Source: Oryzias latipes
Lineage: Eukaryota; Chordata; Actinopteri; Beloniformes; Adrianichthyidae
Assembly (NCBI RefSeq): GCF_002234675.1
Contig: NC_019879.2
Location: 13,272,464 to 13,336,463 of the forward strand
Length of the DNA stretch: 64,000 nucleotides
Direction: 5' to 3'
This document shows, piece after piece, positions 12,011 to 24,540 of the stretch. The position numbers were made by a program, and so were the translations under genes. The notes below the pieces were generated by a model. The model searched no databases. It had not been told where the DNA came from and saw nothing but the letters and a program-made list of their open reading frames with translations. Numbering within the stretch: the first letter of the stretch is position 1; every line of letters begins with the position of its first letter.

Positions 12011-12016
12011 TAATAA

Positions 12017-12344
12017 TAATTAAAGCCGCAAGCGGCGTTGTATGGCCCGCAGGCGCTACGCGCCCCTTCCCTCACCGCCCACCTCTACCCACCAACCGCT
12101 CTCACCCCCGCCTATAGGCCTCACCCATCCTCGCTTCCCACGTCTACGCACCACCCGCACTCGCTCCCCGCCTCTACGCCCCACCCGTCCTTGCTGCCCT
12201 GGTGTAGGTACCACCGGTGCTCACACCACCCACCATTAACCAGACCCAATTTGCTAAGCAGCTACTTCATACTCCTGACCCCCCCTTCTCTTCCTGTAAG
12301 GCTGATCATAGATGCATGTGATGTGAGTGATGACCAGGATGTAG
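12017..12344. repeat. Second head of the agccgcaagcggc repeat, truncated
   Basis: The first 40 bases repeat the head of the element at 9768 (attaaagccgcaagcggc, then gttgtatggcccgcag). A C-rich stretch of degenerate cgcctctacgc-like repeats follows, then unrelated sequence into which the next hAT inserted. It lies head-to-tail after copy 1, joined by (AAT)n. Confidence 0.7.
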
Positions 12345-12352
12345 CCTTAGCC

Positions 12353-13364
12353 CAGTGCTTCTCAAATAGTGGGGCGGGGCGATGTCAAGGGGGGCGCACA
12401 GTAGCAGCGGTCTTAGGCACAGGTGCGCAAATTTAACGGGGGTTGGCGGTGACAACGGCTCAGTGCTTGGAAAAAAATCCGCCTCACTTTTGTTTTCTTA
12501 TTATCTCTATTATCTCTTATATGACAGAGTTTGTAACAGCCTGAAACCTGTGAACTGCCGTCCCAGCAGCTGCGCGTTCCTCTCTCCTGTCACATGCGGC
12601 TGGCATGTCTAAGAGCATGAAAGGAGAGGGGTGGTGGGCTCCGGCTGATGTTTGGAACGCGCACGTGGAGAGTTGCCCAGATTAGGATCATCTTTTGCCT
12701 TTAGATTCCTCAGCTCATTCTAATAATGTCATTCTTTATGAACTATTGAAGACATTTTGATGACGTGTCTTTATTTTTCATACATGTATTCTTTGTCTGC
12801 CTGTGGTTTAGTTGGTGTCAGTATTTGACATAAAGACAGCAGGTAATGCATGAAAACAGCTGCACTTTATGAGATCAAAAATAAACAATCCATCGTTTAG
12901 AAAAAAAGTCAGCACAATGTTTTTGACCTATTTCTTCAGACTAAAAACATTAAATATATTGGTGCTGCTGTGTTAATGTTTTAAATCAATTTACATTAAA
13001 TTGTATTTATTGATTATATTATTTTTCTCAGCATCAAATGGTTCATTATGTCAAAATGTTTCTAGTTAAGTAAGGACTGACAGACTTTTTATTTTAAGGT
13101 TTTATTCTGTTTTAGACTAGAACAGGGTTTCTGTGTGGCAAAATAAATTTAATATTTGTTGGAAGTGGATTTATATTTCTTTTTTCCTATTTTATTGTTA
13201 AAAGATACAATTTCATGAATACTTACTCAATTTTTAGATACTAAACTAATGTATTGTCTCCGTGACGAGTGTGTGTGTGTGTGTGTGGGGGGGGGGGGTA
13301 GGGGGGGCCTGAAATATTTTCTTTTCCTAGGGGGGGCCTTGCAAAAAATAATTGAGAAGTTCTG
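12353..13364. mobile_element. Non-autonomous hAT with 8-bp TSD
   Basis: The left end cagtgcttctcaaatagtgg and the right end aattgagaagttctg are inverted repeats. The 8 bp ccttagcc stand at 12345-12352 and 13365-13372, a perfect target duplication. Part of the interior (about 12540-12900) is similar to 61230-61270 plus 62374-62640 (shared gttggtgtcagtatttgaca and cagctgcactttatgagatca), so the two are deletion derivatives of related parents. A GT/G-rich microsatellite lies at 13268-13303. No transposase ORF is retained. Confidence 0.92.
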
Positions 13365-13372
13365 CCTTAGCC

Positions 13373-14120
13373 CAACAGTAGCCAGACTCTTGCAGCTCTG
13401 TGTCCCCAAAAAGGATCAAACTGGTGAAGAAAAATGGATGGCTGGATAGAAACCTGACTTTCTAGGTTAAACATCCTCAGCAGGTCACATTTTTCTTGTG
13501 TTGTTGCCTCTTTTGACTGTAAACGTGGTAACTCCTTAGTATGAAAGTATGAAGACTTTGTTTGAATTTATGAACCCATTTTTCATTATGTGTTACTGTC
13601 CAACAGGGAAAGTTTTCACATATTTGACAAGAATGTGTCTTTGAGTCAAAGCTTTTAAAATGAAGGGCCAGAACTTGAGTGAAGAGATGAATGCATGAAT
13701 CTTCCATTCAGATAACAGTTCATTTGACTATGGCTCGTAGAATCAATGTTATTTTAGGTATAATGCTAATATGTGAAAACAGACATGAAAAACACCTGTT
13801 AATTTCTCCAGTGTTAAGAGACTTTTATTTCTGAAACAGTTATTGACAAGATTTTTACTTTCATGACTGACACAATCTGAAACTACTATGAACAAAAAAG
13901 CCTTGTAAACACAAACGTCAGTGTGAATGTAAGTGATTGTGATTGTGAATGTGTAATTTGAGGATGTGCACACATCTGCCTTGCTGGTCCTTAGAGGAGC
14001 ATGAAGAGTCCATCAGCGTCTTCATCACTGCAGCTTCTTTTTTTTTCTGTGAGAAGTGCTTGACACAGCAAAATACACATCACATGGAATAAAAAAATAA
14101 ACGCAAAAAACAACGTTAAA
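13373..14120. other. Intergenic DNA, no gene seen
   Basis: Only short unconvincing ORFs. The stretch 13425-13446 (aaaaatggatggctgga) resembles the 3' tail of some fish LINE/SINE copies but no body is attached. Confidence 0.5.
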
Positions 14121-14186
14121 GACTGGAGTCGAACTCAGAACCTCATGATGTTCGTAACACTATTTATCCCGCTGAGCTATTATTTT
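14121..14186 (-). ncRNA. tRNA-like Pol III promoter sequence
   Basis: On the minus strand tagctcagcggg fits a tRNA A box (D arm) and gagttcgactcc fits a B box (T arm), spaced about 35 bp apart as in tRNA genes. The acceptor arms do not pair well and there is no clear anticodon stem, so this is more likely a decayed tRNA or the head of a tRNA-derived SINE than a working tRNA. Confidence 0.5.
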
Positions 14187-15050
14187 CTCACACACTCTAT
14201 GCCGAAACACTCTGTTTTATCAAGGTGAACCTCACGCCGAAACGCCGTGTCAAACTGCGTTCGGACCACAATGCAATGCGTGTGAACCACAATTCATTGC
14301 GTTTGAATTATTCGAAGATAGCTGCCGGTTGGGCAAGGAAAACAACCGAAACATATAAGTATATTAAAAAGTATCTAGTATCTGTTGTAAAATATATGTG
14401 TAAATGCATAAGATGATGTGTTTAATATGTTATATTCCTCAATCGACAACCTAGATTGTTTTGAAGCTCATCAAGTTCGGTAATGCTAAAGCTAACGCTA
14501 ACGCGAATTAGCCCCGAAGGCTAAAAACAAACGCTAGTTATTACATCAAAAAGCAGTGACTTCTAAACGTAGTCATAAGTTATTAAAACATTTTTTAATG
14601 TGTTTATATATGAAGGGACAGACGAGGAAGAGGAAAATCTAATCCATCTATGGATGGAGAAAGATAGCTTATTTGTTTTCAGGCAAGCTCGTGCCGGATG
14701 GAGGGAAGAGAGACACTCGATCATGATTAGATTTGTCTTCATTTATTAATAAACGGTTAATCGTTGTCATAGTGGGGTAAAGTTTTTTGTTGAAAGAGCC
14801 AGAGGAAAGGACAAAGAGCAACACGATAGTCTGTTCAGCTTACTTGAGTTGAAAACATTGTTCAAAAATGTTATGTTGCCGTTGTTTTTCCTATTTGTTT
14901 AATAAATGCATGAACAAAAAATTGAATAATTTACATGTATTATTTAAATCTGAGCTATTTTTAACAATCCCAAAAGGATTTTCATACAAATATCAAATGT
15001 ACATATTTACAATTTCGTTTTATATGTTAACATATATTTGTATACATGTT
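14187..15050. other. Intergenic DNA, no gene seen
   Basis: AT-rich sequence with short ORFs only. The direct pair gaccacaatgcaatgcg / aaccacaattcattgcg at about 14265 and 14285 is a minor local duplication. Confidence 0.5.
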
Positions 15051-15055
15051 AACAA

Positions 15056-15737
15056 TCATCGTGGTCCTCCAGAGTCATGTCGGACACAGTTGGAGTTGAA
15101 AGGAAAGCAGAGATTTGTCCTCGCAGATGGACGCCACTTTGCTCGTCCTGCTGGTTCCTGGTGTTGCCCTTTGTGGCTCAACATCTGCGGCTCCCAGCAG
15201 TCCCCTTCACAGATGCACAGATTGTGCAGGATGGTGCTGCAGGCAATGATTTTCATTGCAAAGGTTGGTTTTACTTCCAACGCCCCCAGAAATATTGCTC
15301 TCCTCCTTATCATGCCAAATGCTCTCTCTCCACCACAGAGCGTGCCCTGGTTGTAACGGGCCTCAATGGCATTCCTCATGTCAGCAGCATGATGGGATGT
15401 GCAATGCAGTGATACCCACCATCACCCAAAAGATTCCTTCAGGTGGGTATGTTTTATTTACATAAATTGGGCTTTTACGTAGAACCTGTGAATCATGGAT
15501 TGATCCTGGATTTCCAACAAAAATATCTATAAATGTGGCACTAGAGTCACATACAGCCTGCATTTGAATGAAATAAAAAAGTTTCCTGTTAAAATAACAA
15601 ACTGCATTTTCTTTTAGGCCTTTATTCATATGTGGAAGCCATCGATGCTCCCTGTGACCTTTTGAAAGGTGGAAGACCCAGCGAGCTGCTAAAAAACCAG
15701 AGGTGACTAATGGCAGTTTAGCTGAACATTTCCTCAT
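15056..15737 (-). pseudogene. PIF/Harbinger (HARBI1-like) transposase relic
   Basis: Two minus-strand frames together match the C-terminal two thirds of a DDE_Tnp_4 nuclease. The upstream part (15737-15381) has VCDSSATFIDIFVGNPGSIHDSQVL, the block with a catalytic Asp, and ends near YPPEGIFWVMVG, where the second catalytic Asp (normally GDxGY) is lost in a frameshift. The downstream part (15379-15056) has ARYNQGTLCGGERAFGMIRRR with the region of the catalytic Glu and KIIACSTILHNLCI. The N-terminus is missing and the gene is shifted at about 15380. It is an inactive copy; the family call is secure. No partner SANT/Myb gene lies next to it. Confidence 0.85.
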
Positions 15738-15739
15738 AT

Positions 15740-16470
15740 TTACCTGACCTGAAATCTCTGGATGTGTCTGCTGAGCTCCTCATCAAACACACAAGTGAGT
15801 CTGAGCTGACTGTTCAGAAGATTCAGACTGAAGAAATCTCCTTTATAAAGTTGATAGATGTCACATTTGTTCCTAGGTTTAATTTTCTGATATAAAGCTA
15901 AGACTGATTGAACACATGATATAAAAAATAAGATTTTTCCTGAATAAAAAAAATCCAACTTTACTTTCATTAGTTTTTATTGTTAAGTGGCTTCTTAAAA
16001 GGATCTAGATGTAAAAGGAGCAAGGTTCAAAGTACTTTTAGAGCTTGTTAAAAAATACCCAATGTCATTCTAACATTCTAACATACTCTAATCAGAGTCA
16101 GAGGACAGAGTCTGGTGTGGATGAACTGGACTGGCCTGCACAGAGTCCTGATGTCATCTGCCCTCAGCTGCTTCCCTGCTCTTCAGTGGCCTGGAGTGAG
16201 AAACCTGATCTGGTTTATTGCTGCATGAAGGTCTCTGTGGATGTTTTCTTTTCTAAAGTTCTGTCCTTGTTCTGAGCAGAACAAAGGAGCAGGATCTTCC
16301 TGAAATAATTTTAATAATTTTTATTTACAAGTATTTACAAATACATTTATATTAACAGATATATTTAAAGATTTACATATTTATTCTCTCATAAGTGAAA
16401 TAGAAATAATTTATTTTGATCCACAATTATAATTTGCTATGTTCACTCTGAGTGTAGTACAATTTTTTTG
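15740..16470. other. Intergenic DNA with a possible small Tc1 remnant
   Basis: Mostly unrecognised. Around 16120 a short plus-strand segment reads DWPAQSPD, which recalls the Tc1 catalytic-domain block, but it stops at once; the match is too short to count. The remainder is AT-rich. Confidence 0.4.
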
Positions 16471-16708
16471 TCCACTAGATGATGCCAAGAGTGGTGCACA
16501 AAATAGTTGGTACCCCTCAGTTAAAGAAAGAAAGTCCCCAATGCTCACTGAAATTACTTGAAACGTTCAAAAGTAACAATAAATAAAACATTTTTGAAAG
16601 TTAAATAATCACAATCAGCCATTACTTTTGAGTTGTTGATTAACAGAATTATTTAAAAAAAACTAATGAAATAGGGCTGGACAAAAATGATGGTACCTCC
16701 ATAACTTA

Positions 16709-17690
<982 letters not shown>

Positions 17691-17729
17691 GAAGTCCTGT
17701 CTGACCAGCCTTTCTCCTTCCTGTGAGGA

Positions 17730-18138
17730 ACACCTTCAGCCTCATTTGAAAGCAGCTGCATTGAAGAAACACAAGCTGGTGGGACCCTCCAAGAACCTGC
17801 AGGAGAACATCTGCTAAAGTCATGATGAGGTGATGAGGATGTTCTGTCGCACTGATCACAATCTGTTCTCTCTGCTCTGTGGAAGAACATAACACTGTCT
17901 CATCTCACAGCTGCTTCAACAGCAGGTGGAGGAGAGTCGGGAGGTCTTCACTGAGATGATCCGTCTCATCCAGAAGAGAAGAGGTGAAGTGAAGAACAGG
18001 ATCAGATTCCAACAGCTAACTGAAGTGAGGCGGGTCAAAGGTCTTCAGAAGGAGCTGGAGCAGGACATGACTGAGCTGATGAGGAGATGCTGTGAGCGTC
18101 AACAGAGACGGGATGGCAAAGCAGTCATCTGTCACTGA
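17730..18138 (+). pseudogene. finTRIM-like B-box/coiled-coil fragment
   Basis: Plus-strand frames at 17735-17890 resemble the B-box 2 region of fish TRIM proteins (LKKHKLVGPSKNLQENIC, then CRTDHNLFSLLC), with an in-frame stop directly after ENIC. From 17926 the open frame ESREVFTEMIRLIQKRRGEV continues as a coiled coil typical of finTRIM (ftr) genes, ending at a stop at 18136. AATAAA follows at 18161. In living genes the RING lies upstream and B30.2 downstream; neither is present. It reads as a fragment of an innate-immunity E3 ligase gene carried here by duplication or transposition. TRIM family firm, subfamily inferred. Confidence 0.75.
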
Positions 18139-18169
18139 CACCTGTGTTCTTTGTGATATGAATAAATCA

Positions 18170-19050
18170 AGTCAACGTGGTATTCTGTCATTTTCTCACT
18201 GAGTGAAGATGCTTGAATGCTTCCCATAACCTACAATGATTGACATGTAACACTCACAAAAGCTCATCTAGCTTACATACTGATGTGGTGACAATTTTCA
18301 CTTTTTGTAAGAATTGAAACAACTTTCTGTGTGTGAACATGTTTAAAAAATCATATTAGGCCAGAATTAAAGAAAACCATCAGTCTTTAAAGGAGAAATG
18401 GAGCAGTTCAAACCTCATTGAATGTGGACAGGTGGGTATTTCTTTTTTCTGATGAGATAAAGATGCTTTGTACTTAAAAATAGGCTTCCAAATTTCAGGG
18501 GAACAAATGTAAAAAAAAAAACTTTAATGATCATTTTTAAATACAAAGGTGTTTTTTTATTTGAATTGAAAATAGTAATCAGGTTTTAAGGGGGGGGGGG
18601 CATTGATACATATAGGTTTTTTGTCTCATTTAAAATGTAAATACATTTCAACTGTTGTGGTACATGCTCATAAGTCATCACTAATAAAAAAAAACTGCTC
18701 TCTGCTAACAAAGTATGATTTAAAAAAACATCTTGTCCATTCACAAAGGTGTATTTTATGTCAAATTAGTTTGTATTGCTTAGAAATGTCACAAAAGAGT
18801 CATTTATAAAAAATACATTATATATTAAACGTTTTTATTCCACCAGGGAGCCGCCATTTTGTGAAGCTGCTGTAGACAAATTTTGAAAGGAATTAAATAA
18901 ATGCTGATACTATTTTATATAAAAGCATTGTCACTGTTGTAATTCACAGATTCACTCTTTTTTTTCTGTAAACAGTAAGTAATGCTGAGTCGGTTCTTAA
19001 AACGTTGTGAATAATAAAGTATTATGATTTTGTAGTTGCAAAATTCCTAC
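18170..19050. other. AT-rich intergenic DNA
   Basis: No gene recognised. A run of about 10 G lies at 18591-18600. Some of this may belong to the 5' end of the Helentron that follows; no terminus could be identified. Confidence 0.4.
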
Positions 19051-19079
19051 AAATGGTTTTGCCCGTTTTCTATCCAATC

Positions 19080-19424
19080 ACGTAAAAAAATTGGGGTGTG
19101 GCTGTCTGTGATTGGTCCAAGGTGGTAGAAGCTTCTAGAACGGTGGAGAATTCGTCCCTTTTCCCACGGGACTTCTGAGTGATCGGACGTGTCTGTCAGA
19201 GCTCTGTGAGAAAAGGTTTTCCTTGGTTTCTGCACCCAGAGGATCGGCTGATTTTCGCCAGAGAAGGATCTCTACTGCCTGTTACTTCGACCAAAAGAGG
19301 ATTTAACTCCATCTATTTCCACGAAGAGTTTTTAATTCTCCACCTATCCCCCCGTTTTTTCTTTTCTACTCTGTCTCTGTAGGACTCCATTTTGTTGCCC
19401 CGGCCCACTTTTTACGTCGAGAAG
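19080..19424 (+). promoter_or_regulatory. Putative promoter and 5'-UTR exon of the Helentron gene
   Basis: The stretch is GC-richer than its surroundings, has CCAAT-type boxes in both orientations (ccaatcac at 19074, attggtcc at 19112) and no ORF that continues. It ends at gagaag followed by gtaagc (GT at 19425), a strong splice donor. The next acceptor, tttgtgtag at 21869-21877, directly precedes an ATG-initiated exon on the same strand. This looks like a non-coding first exon with a 2.45-kb first intron. The transcription start is not determined; the link to the downstream gene is inferred from splice signals only. Confidence 0.5.
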
Positions 19425-19450
19425 GTAAGCGTTTTATAAATATCTCAGAC

Positions 19451-20110
19451 GTATTTGAGAGTAAAATGCTTGTGCTTTATATTTCTGCTGTTGTAAAACA
19501 GAGTGTTGCATTTTAGTAGTCACTTTTGCTGTGTGTCGAAGTTTAGCCGAACTTCAAAGCATTGCCGTTTTAAGCTAGCAAACTAACTAGCGTTAGCAAG
19601 CCAGAACATTGAAAGACGCAAATTTAAAAGTATTTGAGTAAAATGCTTGGTTTATTTTTCTGCTGTTGTGAAGATGAGTGTTGCATTTGTGTAATTTTAT
19701 CGGTGATTTTGCCTCGTGTTGAAGTTAGCTTAACTTCAAAAGGATGACATTTTGAAGCTAGCTAGCTAGCGCGTTAGCTAGCTAATCCAGACCCAAACTT
19801 GAAAGTATTTGAGAGTAAAATGCTTGATTTATTTTTCTGCTGTTGTGAACATGAGTGTTGCATTGTGTGATTTTTATCAGTGACCTTGCCTCGTGTTGAA
19901 GTTATCTTAATCAAGTGGACGTTTTTTCTGAAGCAAGCTAGTTTGTGTTAGCTTTGTCAGTATGGAATTACCCAAAGCTAAAGTATTGAGAGCAAAATGC
20001 TCGTGTTTCATATTTTTGCTGTTGTGAGTGTTGCATTTGTGTAATTTATTAGTGGCTTAGCTTCGACTGGGCTTTAGCTTTAACTTCAGAGGACTGTCGG
20101 TGTGTTTGAT
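19451..20110. repeat. About 177-bp tandem repeat in intron 1, 3.7 units
   Basis: Units starting gtattt(g)agag.aaaatgct begin at 19451, 19630, 19805 and 19983 (spacing 179, 175, 178). Each carries ttctgctgttgt, gagtgttgcatt, a tcg(t)gttgaagttagc-like block and a GCTAGC-rich end. Units are 70-85% alike by eye. The array starts 26 bp after the first-exon donor. Confidence 0.85.
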
Positions 20111-20934
20111 GTTGCCGGAATGGTGTGTGTGTGTGTGGGGGGGGTGTCGGTCGGTGTTCACTCATCTGTTCATGCGGTTTGCTGCTTTATTGCTGTGGCA
20201 TTGTCTAATTTTATTGTGTTATTGCTTGGTGATTTTATATATATTTTACTGTTATTCAATTCAGTGCTGATTGTATTGCTTTCATTCAGTTTAGAACTAA
20301 AAATGTCTTAAATTGAATTAAAAGTTGCATTTAAAAAAAAATCTAACTGCACATGAAAAAATTCAGCTATGTTCTAAATCTTTTGTCAAAGAGGTAAACA
20401 TTTATTAAATAAGTGTTCTTTTGTTAAGTCACTAAGAGTTTATTAAAACGTATGACATTTTTAAATTGGGGTATTTATTTTGTGTTTAAAATGTTCCAAG
20501 TTCACATGGATTGGTAAGATCATTACAAATAGAACCTGCTAGGATTTTTTTTTTTTTGCTCATTTTACCTGAAATGTGACTCACATTGGGTTACATTTGC
20601 ATGTAGGTAGATGCTATTATGTATTAGTTACTGTCTTCGCAGTGACTGTTACTGTTGACTCCTGGATGTTGTGATTGATTCTATTTGGTAGATTTAATTT
20701 GAATGCTGTGATTTTTAGTGTGAATTTACCTATGGATGGTTTGGGCTTGCTGGTGCAGCTGGTTTCTTCTAAATGAAAGTACTGATCACTCGTGGAGCTG
20801 CATGTTGTTTTGATGCAAGTTTGTGAGATTGTGTAACCTCAGCCAAATGATGAAGTTGAATTTAGTCAGATCTGTGGATTTATGGCTGAGGATCTCCTGA
20901 AACTGTAAAGTTTATCTGCTGACTTGATGCGAAA

Positions 20935-21690
20935 TTAAAGGCCTGTTTGTGATCTGTGCATCCTCTGGAGGAAAATATTGGTAAAAAGTTAGATTTTTTA
21001 GATCTATTTGTTAAAACAAAAAGATTTAAAACACATTATTTCATTCTGTAGAAGTGTTTTGGAAATGATTAATAGAAGTAATGAATAAAGAACTGATGGC
21101 TCACCAAAATAGACTTCATATATGTAGCAGAAGAAGCCATTTTCAACTATTAATGTTACTTTTCAAAGGGCATCTTATTAAAAACAGGTGTGCTTTTCTC
21201 CAAAGGGAAAAAACCTCTGGAAAAAAATGCTTTCTAGTATTTCAACTTTTTTTTTTAAATGAAATGATAGTTCAGATAAAAATCTTAATTGTAATAAATG
21301 TAACTTGCAGCTGCACAGTCAGAAGTCAGACGGTTTTTCTGCTGCAAACATTTTGAACATGCTGGTTGCTGCACTAAATCAGTTTTCCTGACATGAAAGA
21401 GGCCTGTTAATGCACCTGGCTGATTTTTGTTTTTATTTTTTTATTGTCGTTTTGGTCATTTCCTGCTGCTTGGCCAGATTTATCTTATTTCTGGGCTGAC
21501 TGTCCATGTGAATTTTAGCATGTCCTGCTTCTGCTGCTGCAGTGGTCAGCAAAAAGTTATATTTTCTTTAAGATCTGTTTTTTAAAACAAAAAAGATATA
21601 TAGCACACTATTTCATTCTGTGTTTTGGAATAGATTAATAGAAATACTGAATAAAAGATTGACTGCTCACAACAGTGGCAACTATTTTTG
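20935..21690. repeat. Diverged direct repeat in intron 1
   Basis: The block aaaaagttagattttttagatct..catt(a)tttcattctgt..gattaatagaa..gaataaa at about 20982-21095 recurs at about 21549-21665. Both are preceded by ggcctgtt (20940, 21401). The interval is about 560 bp. No coding potential seen in the intron. Confidence 0.65.
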
Positions 21691-21877
21691 CTTGCTGTAA
21701 ATCTTTTTCTAAAGTTTATTCTGAAAGAAACATGCAATGCTTTTTAAATGTACTGCTGTTATTTATATTGTCAAGGAAAATTAGTTTTAATGTATATTGG
21801 ACAAAATGATCTTATATTATAAAAGTACTGGTTGTGCTAAAAGTGTTTTTGTGTGTGTGTTTATGATCTTTGTGTAG

Positions 21878-24524
21878 ATGCCACGGGGCAAGGACCACCG
21901 CAGAGCCCGTGCCAGGAACTTCGCGCCCATGGACCTGGGACCGACTGGCCATCCAAGCCCGAGTGCTCCGAGTTCACGTAAGTAACTGAGATTTTTTTTC
22001 TCTCTCCATTATTGCATCAGTTTTATTCTGCTCCCTAATCTTTTATGAATTGATGCATGTGTATGTGCTGTTGGCTAAAAAGAGAACACACCCTAACGTG
22101 TTGTATTTCCCAGGCTCCGGCACTGGGTTTAGGCACCCCGTGCGAAGATGGCCAGTGTCTTCTGCCACCGGGAAGAGCCACAAGTGCCTTGTGCCGCCAG
22201 AGTCTCCCGGGGAGAAGGTAAAGTACCTGTGACTGACTGTTACCCAGTGTAAGTTATGGCTATGACAACAACTGCATGTGTTCCAGTTCGTCCTGGTGGT
22301 AGGAGACTCCCACCTTCGCGCCCTGGTGGACGGGATCGTCCGGATGCCTGGGGGTGGGGGCATGACCTTCGGGTTCATGTCCACCCCTGGCGCCAGTGCA
22401 GCCGAGCTGTACAAAGAGGTAAGGCACGCAAACATTCCACGTACCCCCGATCTTGTGTGTCTTCTCGCCCCCAGCAACAACCTGACGGCCAGCCGGACGC
22501 TCCCCGAGGCAGCTGTGGACTTCAGGCGGCTCCTGACTCTGCTCCAGTCCAAGTGGTCCAAGGTAAGTGTGTTTTAATCGTTGCACGTTGAAGAGAAGCA
22601 GAGGGGGATGCAGCAGCAGCAGAAAGTGTAATTACTGAAGCTGGTTTGTGTGTTTGTGGGATTGTTTTACCAGCTCTTCGTCCTGGACTTCCCGCCTCGC
22701 CTGACTGTGGCCCCGGACCTGCAGACGTTCCTCCGCCAGGACTTCAACCGAGTGGCGGCGCAGATGGGTATAACATCATGTCCTTGTTGGTTGTCATGTA
22801 GATGATTGTCTGGGGGAACAGTTCACTAACTTTCATTCCTGTGCAGGCATTAAGTACCTGTCTGTTGCTGAGCACTTCAGCTTGGACCACTTGGCGCTGT
22901 GGGCCCGCGATGGGGTAGGTTGATGGTTCTGGTTGTTTTTGATGCAGACAGCTTTTCTCAGTACAATAAGTCTCAAATCAAATCTCGTGGGGTTTTCTTG
23001 TTTTTTTTGTGTCTCTCAGGTCCACCTGAGTGACGATGGAGGGATGGTCCTTCTGGCTTCCCTGCTGTGGAACTACTCTGCTCTGCAGCTGGTGGAGCCA
23101 GAGGTCCAGGCGCCTCCTCCTGCGTCGCCCCGGCCTGCCGTGCGGCGAGTCACTCCTAAGGTGGTTGTGAGGGAGCACCCTGTGTCCCCTCCTCCAACCA
23201 ACCCTTTTGAGTGGGCTTGCAAGGTAGGGAAGGCAAAGGTAAGCGTCAGCTCATTTCATACAAATGAAATGATTTTTCCTGTTTTAAACTTGTCCATGTG
23301 TTCAAGGTGAATCCAGCTTCCTGAAAGCCAGACCAGAAGTGGCGTGTGCAGAGCAGGTCTGTGGTCCATGGAAGAGGCTAGTTCAAGTGTCTAAATAGTT
23401 TTCTCTTTCTTTCTCACTCTCTACAGAAAGCCAGTCCTTCGGGTGCAGACCGCTCTCCTCTGGCATCCTGGCACGGGCGGGGATTGGAGCAGGTGAGTTG
23501 CAGGAAAAATAAAACTGCAGTGTGTGTGTTGTGTCCACATGATAACATTTTGTGTTTTCTATTCCACAGGCTGCTCCTCTCCCGGTGTCGCCCGTGCGCT
23601 TCAGCCCTGCTATTCTGGATCTGATGGACAAATTTTACCCGTCAGATCTGGACTGTGCTGGAGCTGCTGCGCCTGTTCCCGCTGGGAACAAGGTAACTGT
23701 TTTGTCTTGATGCTTAGAGTTCAGAATAGCTTTATAACTGCTCCTAAATACTTTTTTCTGGTGTTTGTCATTATTCCTCAGACGTCTCGTGCTAGACGTC
23801 GCCGGAGGGCTGTGGCTGCATCCCAGAGGGCTGCCCCCAGGCCCCAGGTAAGAAGAGACACATTTCAGTGTTGTGTTGTAGAGGTCAAAATAGATTTTTA
23901 AAGTGAGATATTTAATGGTGTGTATTTTTGTGTTCTTTTGTTTTTCACTAAGGCGGAGGTCCCGAGCACGTGGAGGTGAAACCCCGGCCTTCACCTGCCA
24001 GGCGTGCCAGGAAGGAGAGGGTGCCGCCCAGGTATAATGACTTTGTAGTTTCATTTAGTCAGAATGCTGCAGCACCTAGTTCATGGTAAAAGTGTGACAT
24101 TAAATACATTTCATGTTTGTATGCAGGACCGTGTGGGGGTGACACCTAGGTCTCCTACCAAGGACGTGACGGTGGAGCGGCCTGTGGACCAGGTGAGAGA
24201 AGAAAGAAAAAAGCTCAATATTGTCTTTAGGATGATGTTTTTATTTATTAGTCATTTTAAGTTGACATGTTTGTTTGTGTTCCTACTTAAGCTTTTGTTG
24301 TGTGCTCCTTTAGTAGCAGACATGATTCTTGGGCAAGTATGATCAAAATGCTTCCTAAGCCTTAAGTTCTTCACAGTGCATTCTTTATTTGATTTTAGGT
24401 GTTAATTGATTATTAAGAATTAAAAATCTGTTTTTTCCTTGACAGTAATTTTTTTCTCCTCTTTTCCTAAAGGACCAGCAGCAGCGTGGACGGCCTGCTG
24501 CAGGAGGTAAGAAGAGCAGCAAAG
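21878..24524 (+). CDS. Helentron N-terminal exons: SGNH/GDSL-like hydrolase
   Basis: Consecutive exons with GT-AG borders can be read in phase: 21878-21977 (ATG start, MPRGKDHRRA), 22114-22217, 22287-22562, 22674-22767, 22847-22914, 23020-23238 (or 23223), 23427-23492, 23570-23692, 23782-23847, a less certain one at about 23953-24031, 24127-24192 and 24473-24524. Exon 3 (22287) reads FVLVVGDSHLRALV, the SGNH block I with nucleophile Ser at 22308-22310. The next exons hold LAPSNNL (block III position) and the junction at 22914/23020 creates DGVHLSDDGG, the D-x-x-H block V. The domain is about 190 aa, an esterase-like fold as also found in ORF1p of CR1/L2 LINEs. Later exons code for Pro/Arg-rich linkers; three are exactly 66 nt. 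One exon (23953) reads a stop in the expected phase. Enzyme activity and joining to downstream ORFs are inferred. Confidence 0.75.
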
Positions 24525-24540
24525 GTAAGAGCTGTTCTCC

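Noticed and set aside
16120..16150. Second Tc1 copy (DWPAQSPD)
   Set aside because: Only eight residues match.
22043..22561. 172-codon minus ORF
   Set aside because: Antisense to the SGNH exons with GT-AG borders; no motif.
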